Positions 1 through 4,723 of a stretch of DNA of 9,405 nt are shown here, in pieces. The notes beneath the pieces are model-generated. The model had not been told where the DNA came from and ran no database searches. It worked only from the letters and a program-made list of their open reading frames with translations. The number at the start of each line of letters is the position of its first letter. Within the stretch, counting starts at the first letter, position 1. Source of the stretch: Candidatus Sordicultor fermentans (GTDB taxonomy: Bacteria > Atribacterota > Atribacteria > Atribacterales > Caldatribacteriaceae); NCBI GenBank assembly GCA_002385475.1, contig DGDO01000123.1, forward strand, positions 1 to 9,405, written 5' to 3'. A program made the translations under genes and the position numbers.

Positions 1-32
1 GGTCGGCCGTTCAAATCGGCTCGCCCCGACCA
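1..32 (+). tRNA. 3' end of a tRNA, probably tRNA-Pro (partial)
   Basis: The window opens inside a tRNA. Bases 5-9 (GGCCG) pair with 17-21 (CGGCT) around a canonical T-loop TTCAAAT (10-16). Then come the 3' acceptor strand CGCCCCG (22-28), discriminator A (29) and an encoded CCA (30-32). The acceptor strand implies a 5' strand CGGGGCG, that is a C1-G72 pair with A73, which is the bacterial tRNA-Pro pattern. The anticodon lies outside the window, so the amino acid identity is inferred. The gene is the likely integration target of the island to its right. Confidence 0.85.
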
Positions 33-36
33 GAAT
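27..36 (+). repeat. Candidate attachment site, tRNA side
   Basis: CGACCAGAAT spans the last six bases of the tRNA (27-32, including CCA) and four bases beyond. The same ten bases recur at 2918-2927, on the far side of the integrase-Xre-ImmA gene block. Integrases commonly use tRNA 3' ends as targets and leave such direct repeats. Ten bases is short for a tRNA attachment core, so the call rests on position as well as identity. Confidence 0.45.
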
Positions 37-74
37 CTACAAGGCTTCCAGTGATTTTAGTTTTAGGCAAGAGG

Positions 75-315
75 TCACTTTTGCAGCAGTTGAGGAAAAG
101 TTATTCCTCCGGGACAAACGTCCCTTTTATCGTATGAGGAACCCTTCCTGAAGTATCTTGTTTAGCTTTTCTGTTACCTCACGCCTCGTTTCTCCATAGA
201 CATATTTCCTGACAGTTTTTCCACTGGTGTAGCCAATTCCTAATTTTAATTGACCACATCACCTGCCGTCTTTCCTTTTATAAATTGAGCCTTCCCTATT
301 TCCTCGACGTTTCAT
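75..315 (-). pseudogene. Decayed tyrosine-type integrase, N-terminal remnant
   Basis: On the minus strand an ATG at 315-313 overlaps the TGA of the preceding gene (ATGA, 315-312). It opens a frame beginning MKRRGNREGSIYKRKDGR. A TGA follows at 261-259, then a stretch including SGKTVRKYVYGETRREVTEK, and a TAA at 129-127. The pattern GSIYKR-DGRW, then a beta-strand, then GKxxRKYVYGxTRREVxEKLxK is typical of the arm-type DNA-binding domain at the N-terminus of phage and Tn916-like tyrosine integrases. The first TGA falls exactly where these proteins have Trp (DGRW). After a frameshift near codon 58, another frame reads GGITFPQLLQK before a TGA at 77-75, again where a Trp is often found. The core-binding and catalytic domains are missing, because the gene would run straight into the tRNA. 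It is non-functional as it stands. Confidence 0.75.
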
Positions 316-848
316 TCTTCAAACAAGTCTTCCCACCCAAAATCGGAAAGATATGGAGTAATGGCCTCTTTTAACCCCTCAAGATTAAAAACAGCAGTTT
401 GTTCAGTTTTATTGTAAGGTGTTACGCCGACTACTAATTTCTTTGCATTAGTAGCTTTTTTAATAAAATTTCTTATTCCTAATTCTGTTGGGCAAAATAA
501 AGCAGTTTTATCCGCAGATGGATACCATTCTTCTTTCCAAATTTCTCCGTTATCAAATTTATATCTAATATTAGTATTGTTCCCTAAATATTTATTCCAA
601 ACTATAAATAAATCTGGTTCTTCCATAAATCTAATATACAAAGCTTTTCTATCGCTAAACAATTTACTTTCTTTGTAGTCTTCACTATAAACACATAAAT
701 AAATTTCTTTCTCATCAGTTAGAGGGTTAATTTCAACCGAAACTGTCCAATTATCTACTATTTCTTTCGTTTCTTGCTCCTGAGCAAACACTGTGGAACA
801 AAGAAAAACAAATAACAAAGGTAATAATATTTTTATGTCCCTTTTCAT
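312..848 (-). CDS. Secreted protein with VasI/TagO-like domain
   Basis: This is a 178-residue exported protein. A signal peptide (KRDIK, then a hydrophobic run 8-20) ends near VFA-Q at residue 22. The mature part has the pattern W(T)VSVE...PLTDEKEIYLCV (34-53), an LYIRF strand (70-74), LFIVWNKYLG (80-89), RYKFDNGE (95-102), EEWYPSADKTALF (106-118), and LVVGVTPYNKTEQTAVFNLEGL (138-159). From memory this order matches the VasI/TagO domain of type VI secretion-associated proteins, which also occurs in many stand-alone secreted proteins. No other T6SS gene is present, so a secretion-system role is not implied. The start ATG has GGAGG seven bases upstream. That site overlaps the TAG of the previous gene, so translation is probably coupled. 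The 3' end overlaps the integrase remnant by four bases. The frame is intact. Confidence 0.8.
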   Translation of the reverse strand: MKRDIKILLPLLFVFLCSTVFAQEQETKEIVDNWTVSVEINPLTDEKEIYLCVYSEDYKESKLFSDRKALYIRFMEEPDLFIVWNKYLGNNTNIRYKFDNGEIWKEEWYPSADKTALFCPTELGIRNFIKKATNAKKLVVGVTPYNKTEQTAVFNLEGLKEAITPYLSDFGWEDLFEE

Positions 849-859
849 ATCTATCCCTC

Positions 860-1327
860 CTATTCCTCAATTTCTATTTCCCAAGCACCTATAGCAAGAA
901 TGTGAAGGTAGAATGTGCCTTTTCTATAAACATAGCTTTCTCCTGTTCCTTTATCCATAGTATCCATAATTTCTTCTATAGGTTTACCGGTTTCAGGGTT
1001 GCAAAGCCAAACCGAAAGGCGGTCTCCTTTATTGTTCCATTTGAGCTTCCAAGGAGTAGAGGAAATAGTAAATGGTTCAGTATTCATTTCACCATTTCCA
1101 GACCAGTGCTTACCCGACTCTACTACAGGCGTCTCCACAAGTTTAGTTTTACCCTTGCCAATATGATCATCATATAGGGCAAAAATTGCTTTTTTAAATT
1201 CATCTATATTACCACTTTCATAAGCAGACTTGATTTTTGCCAAATCATCATCAATAGATGCAAAAGCAATGGTGGTGATAAATAACACAAAAACTATAGT
1301 TAAACACAAAATAGCTGAGCGCTTCAT
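860..1327 (-). CDS. Small secreted protein, beta-sandwich-like C-terminus
   Basis: This 155-residue protein has a Sec signal peptide (MKRSAILCLTIVFVLFI, cleavage near AFA-S at about residue 23). A short acidic and basic helical segment follows (25-60). The C-terminal half (about 70-155) has the strand-rich pattern HWSGNGEMNTEPFTI, WKLKW, SVWLCN, SYVYRKGTFYLHILAIGAWEIEIEE. Segments ending in GTFYLxI-x4-W-I-I occur in many small exported bacterial proteins of unknown role. I recognise the style but cannot name a family with certainty. The start ATG is preceded by GAGGAGG eight bases upstream. The gene is 28 bases from the preceding lipoprotein gene, and its TAG stop (862-860) lies inside the next gene's GGAGG. 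No function can be assigned. Confidence 0.8.
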   Translation of the reverse strand: MKRSAILCLTIVFVLFITTIAFASIDDDLAKIKSAYESGNIDEFKKAIFALYDDHIGKGKTKLVETPVVESGKHWSGNGEMNTEPFTISSTPWKLKWNNKGDRLSVWLCNPETGKPIEEIMDTMDKGTGESYVYRKGTFYLHILAIGAWEIEIEE

Positions 1328-1355
1328 AAAAATACCTCCTCAATCAAGTTATTAG

Positions 1356-1787
1356 TTAACTATACAAATACCACTCTCCCCTATTTTTTATTAATGTCAT
1401 GGTTCCTAAACCTGTATCGTCGGTAACACACCCTCCTTGATAATCTACAATACATACTTCTGTATGAATATTCACTATTGTTGTTGCCTCATTACCTTCT
1501 ATATTTACTGAATACACGGTGGTGTTTACCCAAATTGTATAAAGCGAAGAATAAGGAGCAAGCATAGCCTCAACTTGTTCTGTTGCTGAATATGCTGGTG
1601 ACCCAGGATAACAACAACTTTTTGCTAATTCCCAATTTTTGGCAGATATTGCTGCACTCCATTGTCCTATTTTGTTTCTTATTTGAGTTTCGTCTGATAC
1701 AGGTGTTGTTACACCACCACAGCCAGCCAAAAAGATTACTAAAAGAGCTAAAATAAGTAAAAGTTTTTCGATGTTACCATACACCAT
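1356..1787 (-). CDS. Lipoprotein with NTF2-like fold (inferred)
   Basis: I chose the ATG at 1787-1785, which lies six bases after GGAGG. An in-frame GTG at 1793 directly abuts the Shine-Dalgarno and is unlikely. The 143-residue product has a lipoprotein signal with lipobox LAGC (residues 20-23), so Cys23 would be lipidated. After a short linker come DETQIRNKIGQWSAAISAKN and WELAKSCC (about 31-59) and strands ending in a WYLYS terminus. This helix-then-sheet layout, with a charge-rich first helix and a final K-x-x-G-x-W-Y-L strand, resembles NTF2/SnoaL-like lipoproteins; that is an inference from pattern. It follows the ImmA gene with a nine-base gap, and the ImmA stop TAG is part of TAGGAGGTG. 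Four Cys in the mature part besides Cys23 could form disulphides. Confidence 0.8.
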   Translation of the reverse strand: MVYGNIEKLLLILALLVIFLAGCGGVTTPVSDETQIRNKIGQWSAAISAKNWELAKSCCYPGSPAYSATEQVEAMLAPYSSLYTIWVNTTVYSVNIEGNEATTIVNIHTEVCIVDYQGGCVTDDTGLGTMTLIKNRGEWYLYS

Positions 1788-1796
1788 ATACACCTC

Positions 1797-2204
1797 CTAT
1801 TTTATTAGACTATATTCTAAATACTCTTCTTTCAGCCTCTCACTCATTAAGCACCAAGCGAAATAATCTGCTTCCCTTTCCTCTCGGTTGAACATAGTAT
1901 GCCAATCAGCAAAAACAGGTTTAAAACGATTATCATCGTGCAGAATATAGTGGCCTATTTCGTGTAAGATACTTTTTACCCTCAATACTTCAGGAAGTTC
2001 TTTATTTATCCCTACAATTACTTTGTCATTATCCTGGAGCAAAAGTCCCTTAAGAGAACAGAAATTTAAGTAATAAATAGTAATACCAAATTCACCAGCA
2101 AGAAGCATTGCTTCGTTTTCATTTCGCACCTTACTGAATTGGTTGGCTTTAGCCTCAACCAAAGAACTTAGATATGAACCAAGATAAAGTGGGAATTGAA
2201 GCAA
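1797..2204 (-). CDS. ImmA/IrrE-family metallopeptidase
   Basis: The product belongs to the ImmA/IrrE zinc peptidase family, whose members cleave a partner Xre/cI-type repressor to induce a mobile element or stress regulon. It shows HEIGH, with the wider block SILHEIGHYILHDD (residues about 78-91 from the TTG start), and then EEREADYFAWCLM, which carries the usual downstream acidic ligand and the AxxFA helix. The N-terminal part (KANQFSKVRNENEAMLLAGE) is the normal helical lead-in. I favour the TTG at 2204-2202. It begins one base after the TAA of the frameshift-corrected Xre frame and has two GGAGG motifs just upstream, the nearer one 12 bases away. The longer frame from TTG 2243 adds 13 Arg/Lys/Glu residues encoded by that purine-rich site and has no Shine-Dalgarno of its own. 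Length (about 135 aa) is normal to slightly short. The catalytic motif is intact although the adjacent repressor is not. Confidence 0.85.
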   Translation of the reverse strand: MLQFPLYLGSYLSSLVEAKANQFSKVRNENEAMLLAGEFGITIYYLNFCSLKGLLLQDNDKVIVGINKELPEVLRVKSILHEIGHYILHDDNRFKPVFADWHTMFNREEREADYFAWCLMSERLKEEYLEYSLIK

Positions 2205-2205
2205 T

Positions 2206-2600
2206 TTATTTTTTTCCCTCCTTTCCCTCCTTCTCTTTCTCAATTATGAAACGCATAAATTTTATTACGTCTCGCATAGCGTCTTCGTCCAATTGACTAG
2301 CGGCGTCAACAAATTGGTCAAAAAGAACACGGTCAAAAAAGATTTAGCCAATTCTCGTAGTTCTGCTTCCAGTTCGTCTCTTTCAGTGGGTTCATTAGAA
2401 GAACTAATGTCAATAGATATGCCCTTCATAGCTAAAAGTTCGCTCTCTGGAGTATTGAACAATTTAGTGAGTTTCTTGATATGTTTAATGCTAGGGTTGC
2501 TATCTCCCTTAGGGTATCTATATACAGCAACTTCAATACCCAAGAGCTTCAGCAAGTCTTCCCTTAACTTTTTGCCTTAATCCCATTCGTTGAGTTTCAT
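2206..2600 (-). pseudogene. Xre/Cro-type repressor, damaged (stop, HTH deletion, frameshift)
   Basis: From the ATG at 2600-2598 the frame reads MKLNEWD, then TAA (2579-2577), then GKKLREDLLKLLGIEVAVYR. It continues YPKGDSNPSIKHIKKLTKLFNTPESELLA, which is the C-terminal half of an Xre helix-turn-helix domain. Compared with normal Xre proteins about ten residues are missing between KKLRE and DLLKLLG, the loop between helices 1 and 2. After ELAKSF the original frame runs into unconvincing sequence ending in TAA at about 2265. The -1 frame instead gives FDRVLFDQFVDAASQ, LDEDAMRDVIKFMRF and a Lys/Glu tail to the TAA at 2208-2206, directly abutting the ImmA start. The switch lies in the T6 run at 2340-2335. 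The 395-base span is one base short of a whole number of codons, which fits a single-base loss. It probably once controlled this operon and was the ImmA target. Confidence 0.75.
2334..2340 (-). other. Slippery heptamer T TTT TTG at the Xre frame switch
   Basis: In the zero frame the codons are TCT TTT TTG. The seven bases T-TTT-TTG fit the X-XXY-YYZ form used for -1 ribosomal slippage, and a -1 slip here restores the well-formed Xre C-terminus. A simple one-base deletion in the T run, or a sequencing error, is the plainer explanation given the other lesions in the gene. Confidence 0.4.
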
Positions 2601-2606
2601 AACCCA

Positions 2607-2635
2607 ATTATAAACTAAAACAAAATATTTTCCAA
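2607..2635 (-). promoter_or_regulatory. Promoter of the Xre-ImmA-exported protein operon
   Basis: On the minus strand TTGGAA (2635-2630) lies 17 bases before a perfect TATAAT (2612-2607). Transcription would start about seven bases on, at or next to the A of the repressor ATG (2600). There is no Shine-Dalgarno before that ATG, so the transcript would be leaderless. Confidence 0.65.
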
Positions 2636-2698
2636 AAAGTGCTAGGGATTTTAGAAAAGAAGTATTTTAAATAAAGAGAAAGGGAGACGGAGGATAAA

Positions 2699-2782
2699 GT
2701 GAGAGAGTTAGAAAAAGAGGTAAAGAAAAATTTTATTTCCCAAGGTCTTGTAAGGCTCAGGAGTACCGTAGAAATTTTGTAG
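2699..2782 (+). CDS. 27-residue ORF divergent from the Xre gene
   Basis: A GTG at 2699 with GGAGG five bases upstream opens MRELEKEVKKNFISQGLVRL, then RSTVEIL and TAG. It has the look of a real N-terminus (an amphipathic, charged helix). It sits divergent from the repressor, where temperate elements usually keep a cro-like or early gene. It may be the truncated start of such a gene. No family is recognised, and a short chance ORF cannot be excluded. Confidence 0.35.
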   Translation: MRELEKEVKKNFISQGLVRLRSTVEIL

Positions 2783-2828
2783 CAATCCAATTAAAATTGA
2801 TAAAATTACAAAACGGAGAACCCAGGTT

Positions 2829-2849
2829 TAAGCGCTTTAGAAGCGCTTA
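2829..2849. repeat. Inverted repeat TAAGCGC/GCGCTTA
   Basis: A perfect seven-base stem (2829-2835 with 2843-2849) flanks a seven-base spacer. It lies about 80 bases downstream of the stop of the minus-strand ThDP enzyme gene. No T-run follows on either strand, so it is a poor intrinsic terminator. It could be an operator or an integrase or excisionase site near the att repeat. Confidence 0.45.
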
Positions 2850-2917
2850 GAGGTATAGCAAAACACCCATGCTTAAGTCTTGCAATCGGGGTCTTAGGTT
2901 TTTAAGTCCTCCTTCGT

Positions 2918-2927
2918 CGACCAGAAT
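2918..2927 (+). repeat. Candidate attachment site, distal copy
   Basis: CGACCAGAAT is an exact copy of 27-36. It ends one base before the stop codon of the ThDP enzyme gene. If these are att sites, that gene originally lay immediately behind the tRNA and the roughly 2.9 kb between them was inserted. Confidence 0.45.
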
Positions 2928-2928
2928 T

Positions 2929-4605
2929 TTACAGTTTTCGATATAGATTAAAACCCTCGGCTAAGTCGTCAGGATCGACTATGAAATCGAGGATAGCCGG
3001 CTTACCCGATTCGTTTGCTTTTAGTGCTCGCTCCAGTGCACCACGGATATCTTCTGGCTTTTCTATGCGTTCACCATAACAGCTATAGGCATGAGCCATC
3101 TGGACGAAATCTGGCTGAACAGTGAAGTCTGTTGCAATATAGCGGCCACCCAGCTCTTTTTGCCCTACCTTGGGCCACCCCAGGCTAAAATTGTTCAATA
3201 TCACCCAGGTAACCGGTGCATCATATTGAACTGCTGTGGGAACATCCTGATTATACATTTGAAATGCACCATCGCCGGTGACACATACTACCTTTTTATC
3301 GGGGTGGGCAAGTTTTACTCCTACAGCACCCATAACACCTGCGCCCATACAGGTTTGCTCTCCAGGGGCAATGTCTCCATCTCGATCTAACACCCGATAA
3401 TAAGGGCTGTAGTATGACCAGAGGTCCTGACTCCCGTTTTCATGAACCATAATCGTGTTGCGTCCGAAGACCTGGTTGATTTCATAAACCACCCGTTTGC
3501 TCTTTATGGGTATATCGTTACACTTTCTGCATTCCTCTTCTACCTGGGCCTCATAAGCCCTTTTTTCCTCAGAATATTTTTCCCGGCGCTCTTCCCATTT
3601 TGGAGTGGCAAGGTCTCTTATACCTTCTAAGATTGAAGCCAACACTATTTTGGCATCTCCCCATATGGGGACATCAGGAAGCCAATTACGACCAATCTCA
3701 AAGGACTCGATATCAATTTGGATGAACTTTGCTCCTTCAGGAAAAAGCTTCCAGGCACCAGTCTGGAACTCTTCATTGCGAGAACCCACGGTGATCAGCA
3801 AATCTGCTTCAGCAAATGTCTTAATCCCCAGACTGTTTCTGTATATCCCGACTCCTCCAAAGTGAAGAGGATGGTCTTCTTCTATACTGCCTCGTCCTGA
3901 AGGAGTAGTCATTATAGGCATGCCCAGTAAATCTGCTAATTCCTTCAGCTCATCGTGAGCTCGAGACCTTCGTGCGCCTCCACCGGCAACAATTACTGGT
4001 CGTTCGCTGCGGGAAATAAGTTCGATGGCTTTTTTAATCTGGTTGTAATCTCCCGCTGTTTTTAGATGCCGCACGGCAGGTATATAATCGGGGATATCAG
4101 CTTGATTTCTGCCAACTTCGGGAGGTATTTCTATGTATACAGGGCCAGGCTGTCCATTTGTCGCCAGGAAAAAAGCTCTGCGAATAGTCCAGGGGATTTT
4201 TTCAGCATAAGGAACTCGAACAGCCCACTTGGTAATAGGGGACATAATGCTTATCTGGTCGGTCTCTTGGAAGGCACCCTTGCCGTATATATGTCCATCT
4301 ACACCCGCTCCAAGCAGTATAACCGGGGCACATGCTGCTAAAGATTCCAGCATAGCAGGTGTTATATTTGCAATGCCCGGTCCTTGACTGGCATAACAAA
4401 CGGCCGGCTCACCAGTCGAGAGAGCATGAGCCATAGCCATAAATCCTCCTGCTGCTTCGTGTCGTACCTGAATCGCCTTGATGGAAGGCTCGTCATAAAG
4501 AGCATCGTACAAATCCTTGGGACTGCTCGGAAGTCCATAAACGAACTGAATACCTTCTAAACACAAAGCTTTTACTACTGCCTGCCATCCAGTTAACAAC
4601 GCCAT
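2929..4605 (-). CDS. ThDP-dependent enzyme, acetolactate synthase superfamily
   Basis: The 558-residue protein has the three-domain layout of the family. The PYR domain (about 1-165) carries VRHEAAGGFMA with the catalytic Glu50. The central domain (about 188-325) includes PVIVAGGGARRS and PSGRGSIEEDHPLHFGGVG. The PP domain (about 375-545) holds the ThDP/Mg motif GDG (444-446), 24 residues, then NN (471-472). GAFQETDQ (110-117) followed by PITKWAVRV resembles the FQE-D-x-PITK segment of acetolactate synthases. Members decarboxylate a 2-oxo acid and transfer or release the resulting aldehyde unit in the cytoplasm. True acetolactate synthase is possible, but no small subunit (ilvN/ilvH) or other ilv gene is adjacent, and the HEAAGG motif differs from the HEQGA usual in those enzymes. 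A specialised carboligase or decarboxylase is equally likely. The ATG at 4605 has a strong AAGGAGGAAG upstream. The gene is monocistronic here and divergent from hflK. Confidence 0.9.
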   Translation of the reverse strand: MALLTGWQAVVKALCLEGIQFVYGLPSSPKDLYDALYDEPSIKAIQVRHEAAGGFMAMAHALSTGEPAVCYASQGPGIANITPAMLESLAACAPVILLGAGVDGHIYGKGAFQETDQISIMSPITKWAVRVPYAEKIPWTIRRAFFLATNGQPGPVYIEIPPEVGRNQADIPDYIPAVRHLKTAGDYNQIKKAIELISRSERPVIVAGGGARRSRAHDELKELADLLGMPIMTTPSGRGSIEEDHPLHFGGVGIYRNSLGIKTFAEADLLITVGSRNEEFQTGAWKLFPEGAKFIQIDIESFEIGRNWLPDVPIWGDAKIVLASILEGIRDLATPKWEERREKYSEEKRAYEAQVEEECRKCNDIPIKSKRVVYEINQVFGRNTIMVHENGSQDLWSYYSPYYRVLDRDGDIAPGEQTCMGAGVMGAVGVKLAHPDKKVVCVTGDGAFQMYNQDVPTAVQYDAPVTWVILNNFSLGWPKVGQKELGGRYIATDFTVQPDFVQMAHAYSCYGERIEKPEDIRGALERALKANESGKPAILDFIVDPDDLAEGFNLYRKL

Positions 4606-4619
4606 TTTCTTCCTCCTTG

Positions 4620-4642
4620 CAGGTTCTTTTACCTGTATTATA
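4620..4642 (-). promoter_or_regulatory. -10 region and operator-like repeat of the ThDP enzyme gene
   Basis: On the minus strand a perfect TATAAT (4642-4637) is followed at once by CAGGT, six bases, ACCTG (4635-4620), and then the Shine-Dalgarno. The inverted repeat would cover the transcription start, a usual repressor position. It could also form a 5' hairpin next to the ribosome site. No good -35 is seen at normal spacing, which suggests a promoter helped by an activator. Confidence 0.45.
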
Positions 4643-4659
4643 GCTTATATTTCTCCCAG

Positions 4660-4691
4660 GGGCTTTGCCAGAGCCCGGCAAAATTTGCAAA
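4660..4691. repeat. Overlapping inverted repeats in the divergent spacer
   Basis: Three overlapping dyads are packed here: GGGCT/AGCCC (4660-4664 with 4672-4676), TTTGCC/GGCAAA (4664-4669 with 4677-4682), and GCAAA-A-TTTGC (4678-4688), extending to the palindrome TTTGCAAA (4684-4691). The last two overlap or abut the hflK -35. The first two cannot form at the same time as hairpins. They look like regulator binding sites serving one or both divergent promoters. Confidence 0.45.
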
Positions 4692-4713
4692 TTCAAATCT
4701 GATAGCGTACAAT
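4685..4713 (+). promoter_or_regulatory. hflK promoter
   Basis: TTGCAA (4685-4690), 17 bases, TACAAT (4708-4713). The predicted start (about 4720) leaves only three or four bases before the hflK ATG at 4724, and no Shine-Dalgarno is present there. Confidence 0.55.
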
Positions 4714-4723
4714 TGAAATTGTT

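Larger units (their letters stand above)
2601..2928. other. Gene-poor spacer at the island's right end
   Basis: This 328-base stretch holds the operon promoter, a 27-codon ORF (2699-2782), an inverted repeat (2829-2849) and the candidate att repeat (2918-2927). A second short plus-strand frame after 2783 reads PGLSALEALRGIAKHP and onward from about 2822 to a TAA near 2905. It has no start or ribosome site and looks like decayed coding DNA. Bases 2894-2923 vaguely resemble a degraded tRNA 3' end (GGTTTTTAAGTCC, then CGACCA), but the stems do not pair well. No complete gene is evident. Confidence 0.5.

Noticed and set aside
75..315. Reassignment of TGA to tryptophan, given TGA at expected Trp positions in the integrase
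   Set aside because: Other genes here end in TGA with sensible neighbours (312-314 and 8003-8005) and use TGG for Trp. The integrase also has a TAA and a frameshift, so decay is the better explanation.
312..848. A type VI secretion locus, because of the VasI/TagO-like domain
   Set aside because: No Tss component is nearby and the domain occurs in many unrelated secreted proteins.
2608..2790. 60-codon minus-strand ORF beginning MDCYKISTVLL
   Set aside because: It has no ribosome site, a low-complexity Leu/Ser/Phe composition typical of the reverse of A/G-rich DNA, and it overlaps the operon promoter and the better-supported plus-strand mini-ORF.
2848..2923. A second tRNA or tmRNA end at the right att site (GGTTTTTAAGTCC...CGACCA)
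   Set aside because: The T-loop-like and CCA parts look suggestive, but the T-stem pairs only three bases, no acceptor partner or D-arm is found, and the anticodon stem does not form. At best it is a degraded fragment.
2929..4605. Naming the ThDP enzyme ilvB
   Set aside because: The active-site motif differs from that usual in acetolactate synthase and no regulatory subunit or branched-chain gene is adjacent, so a specific name is not supported.
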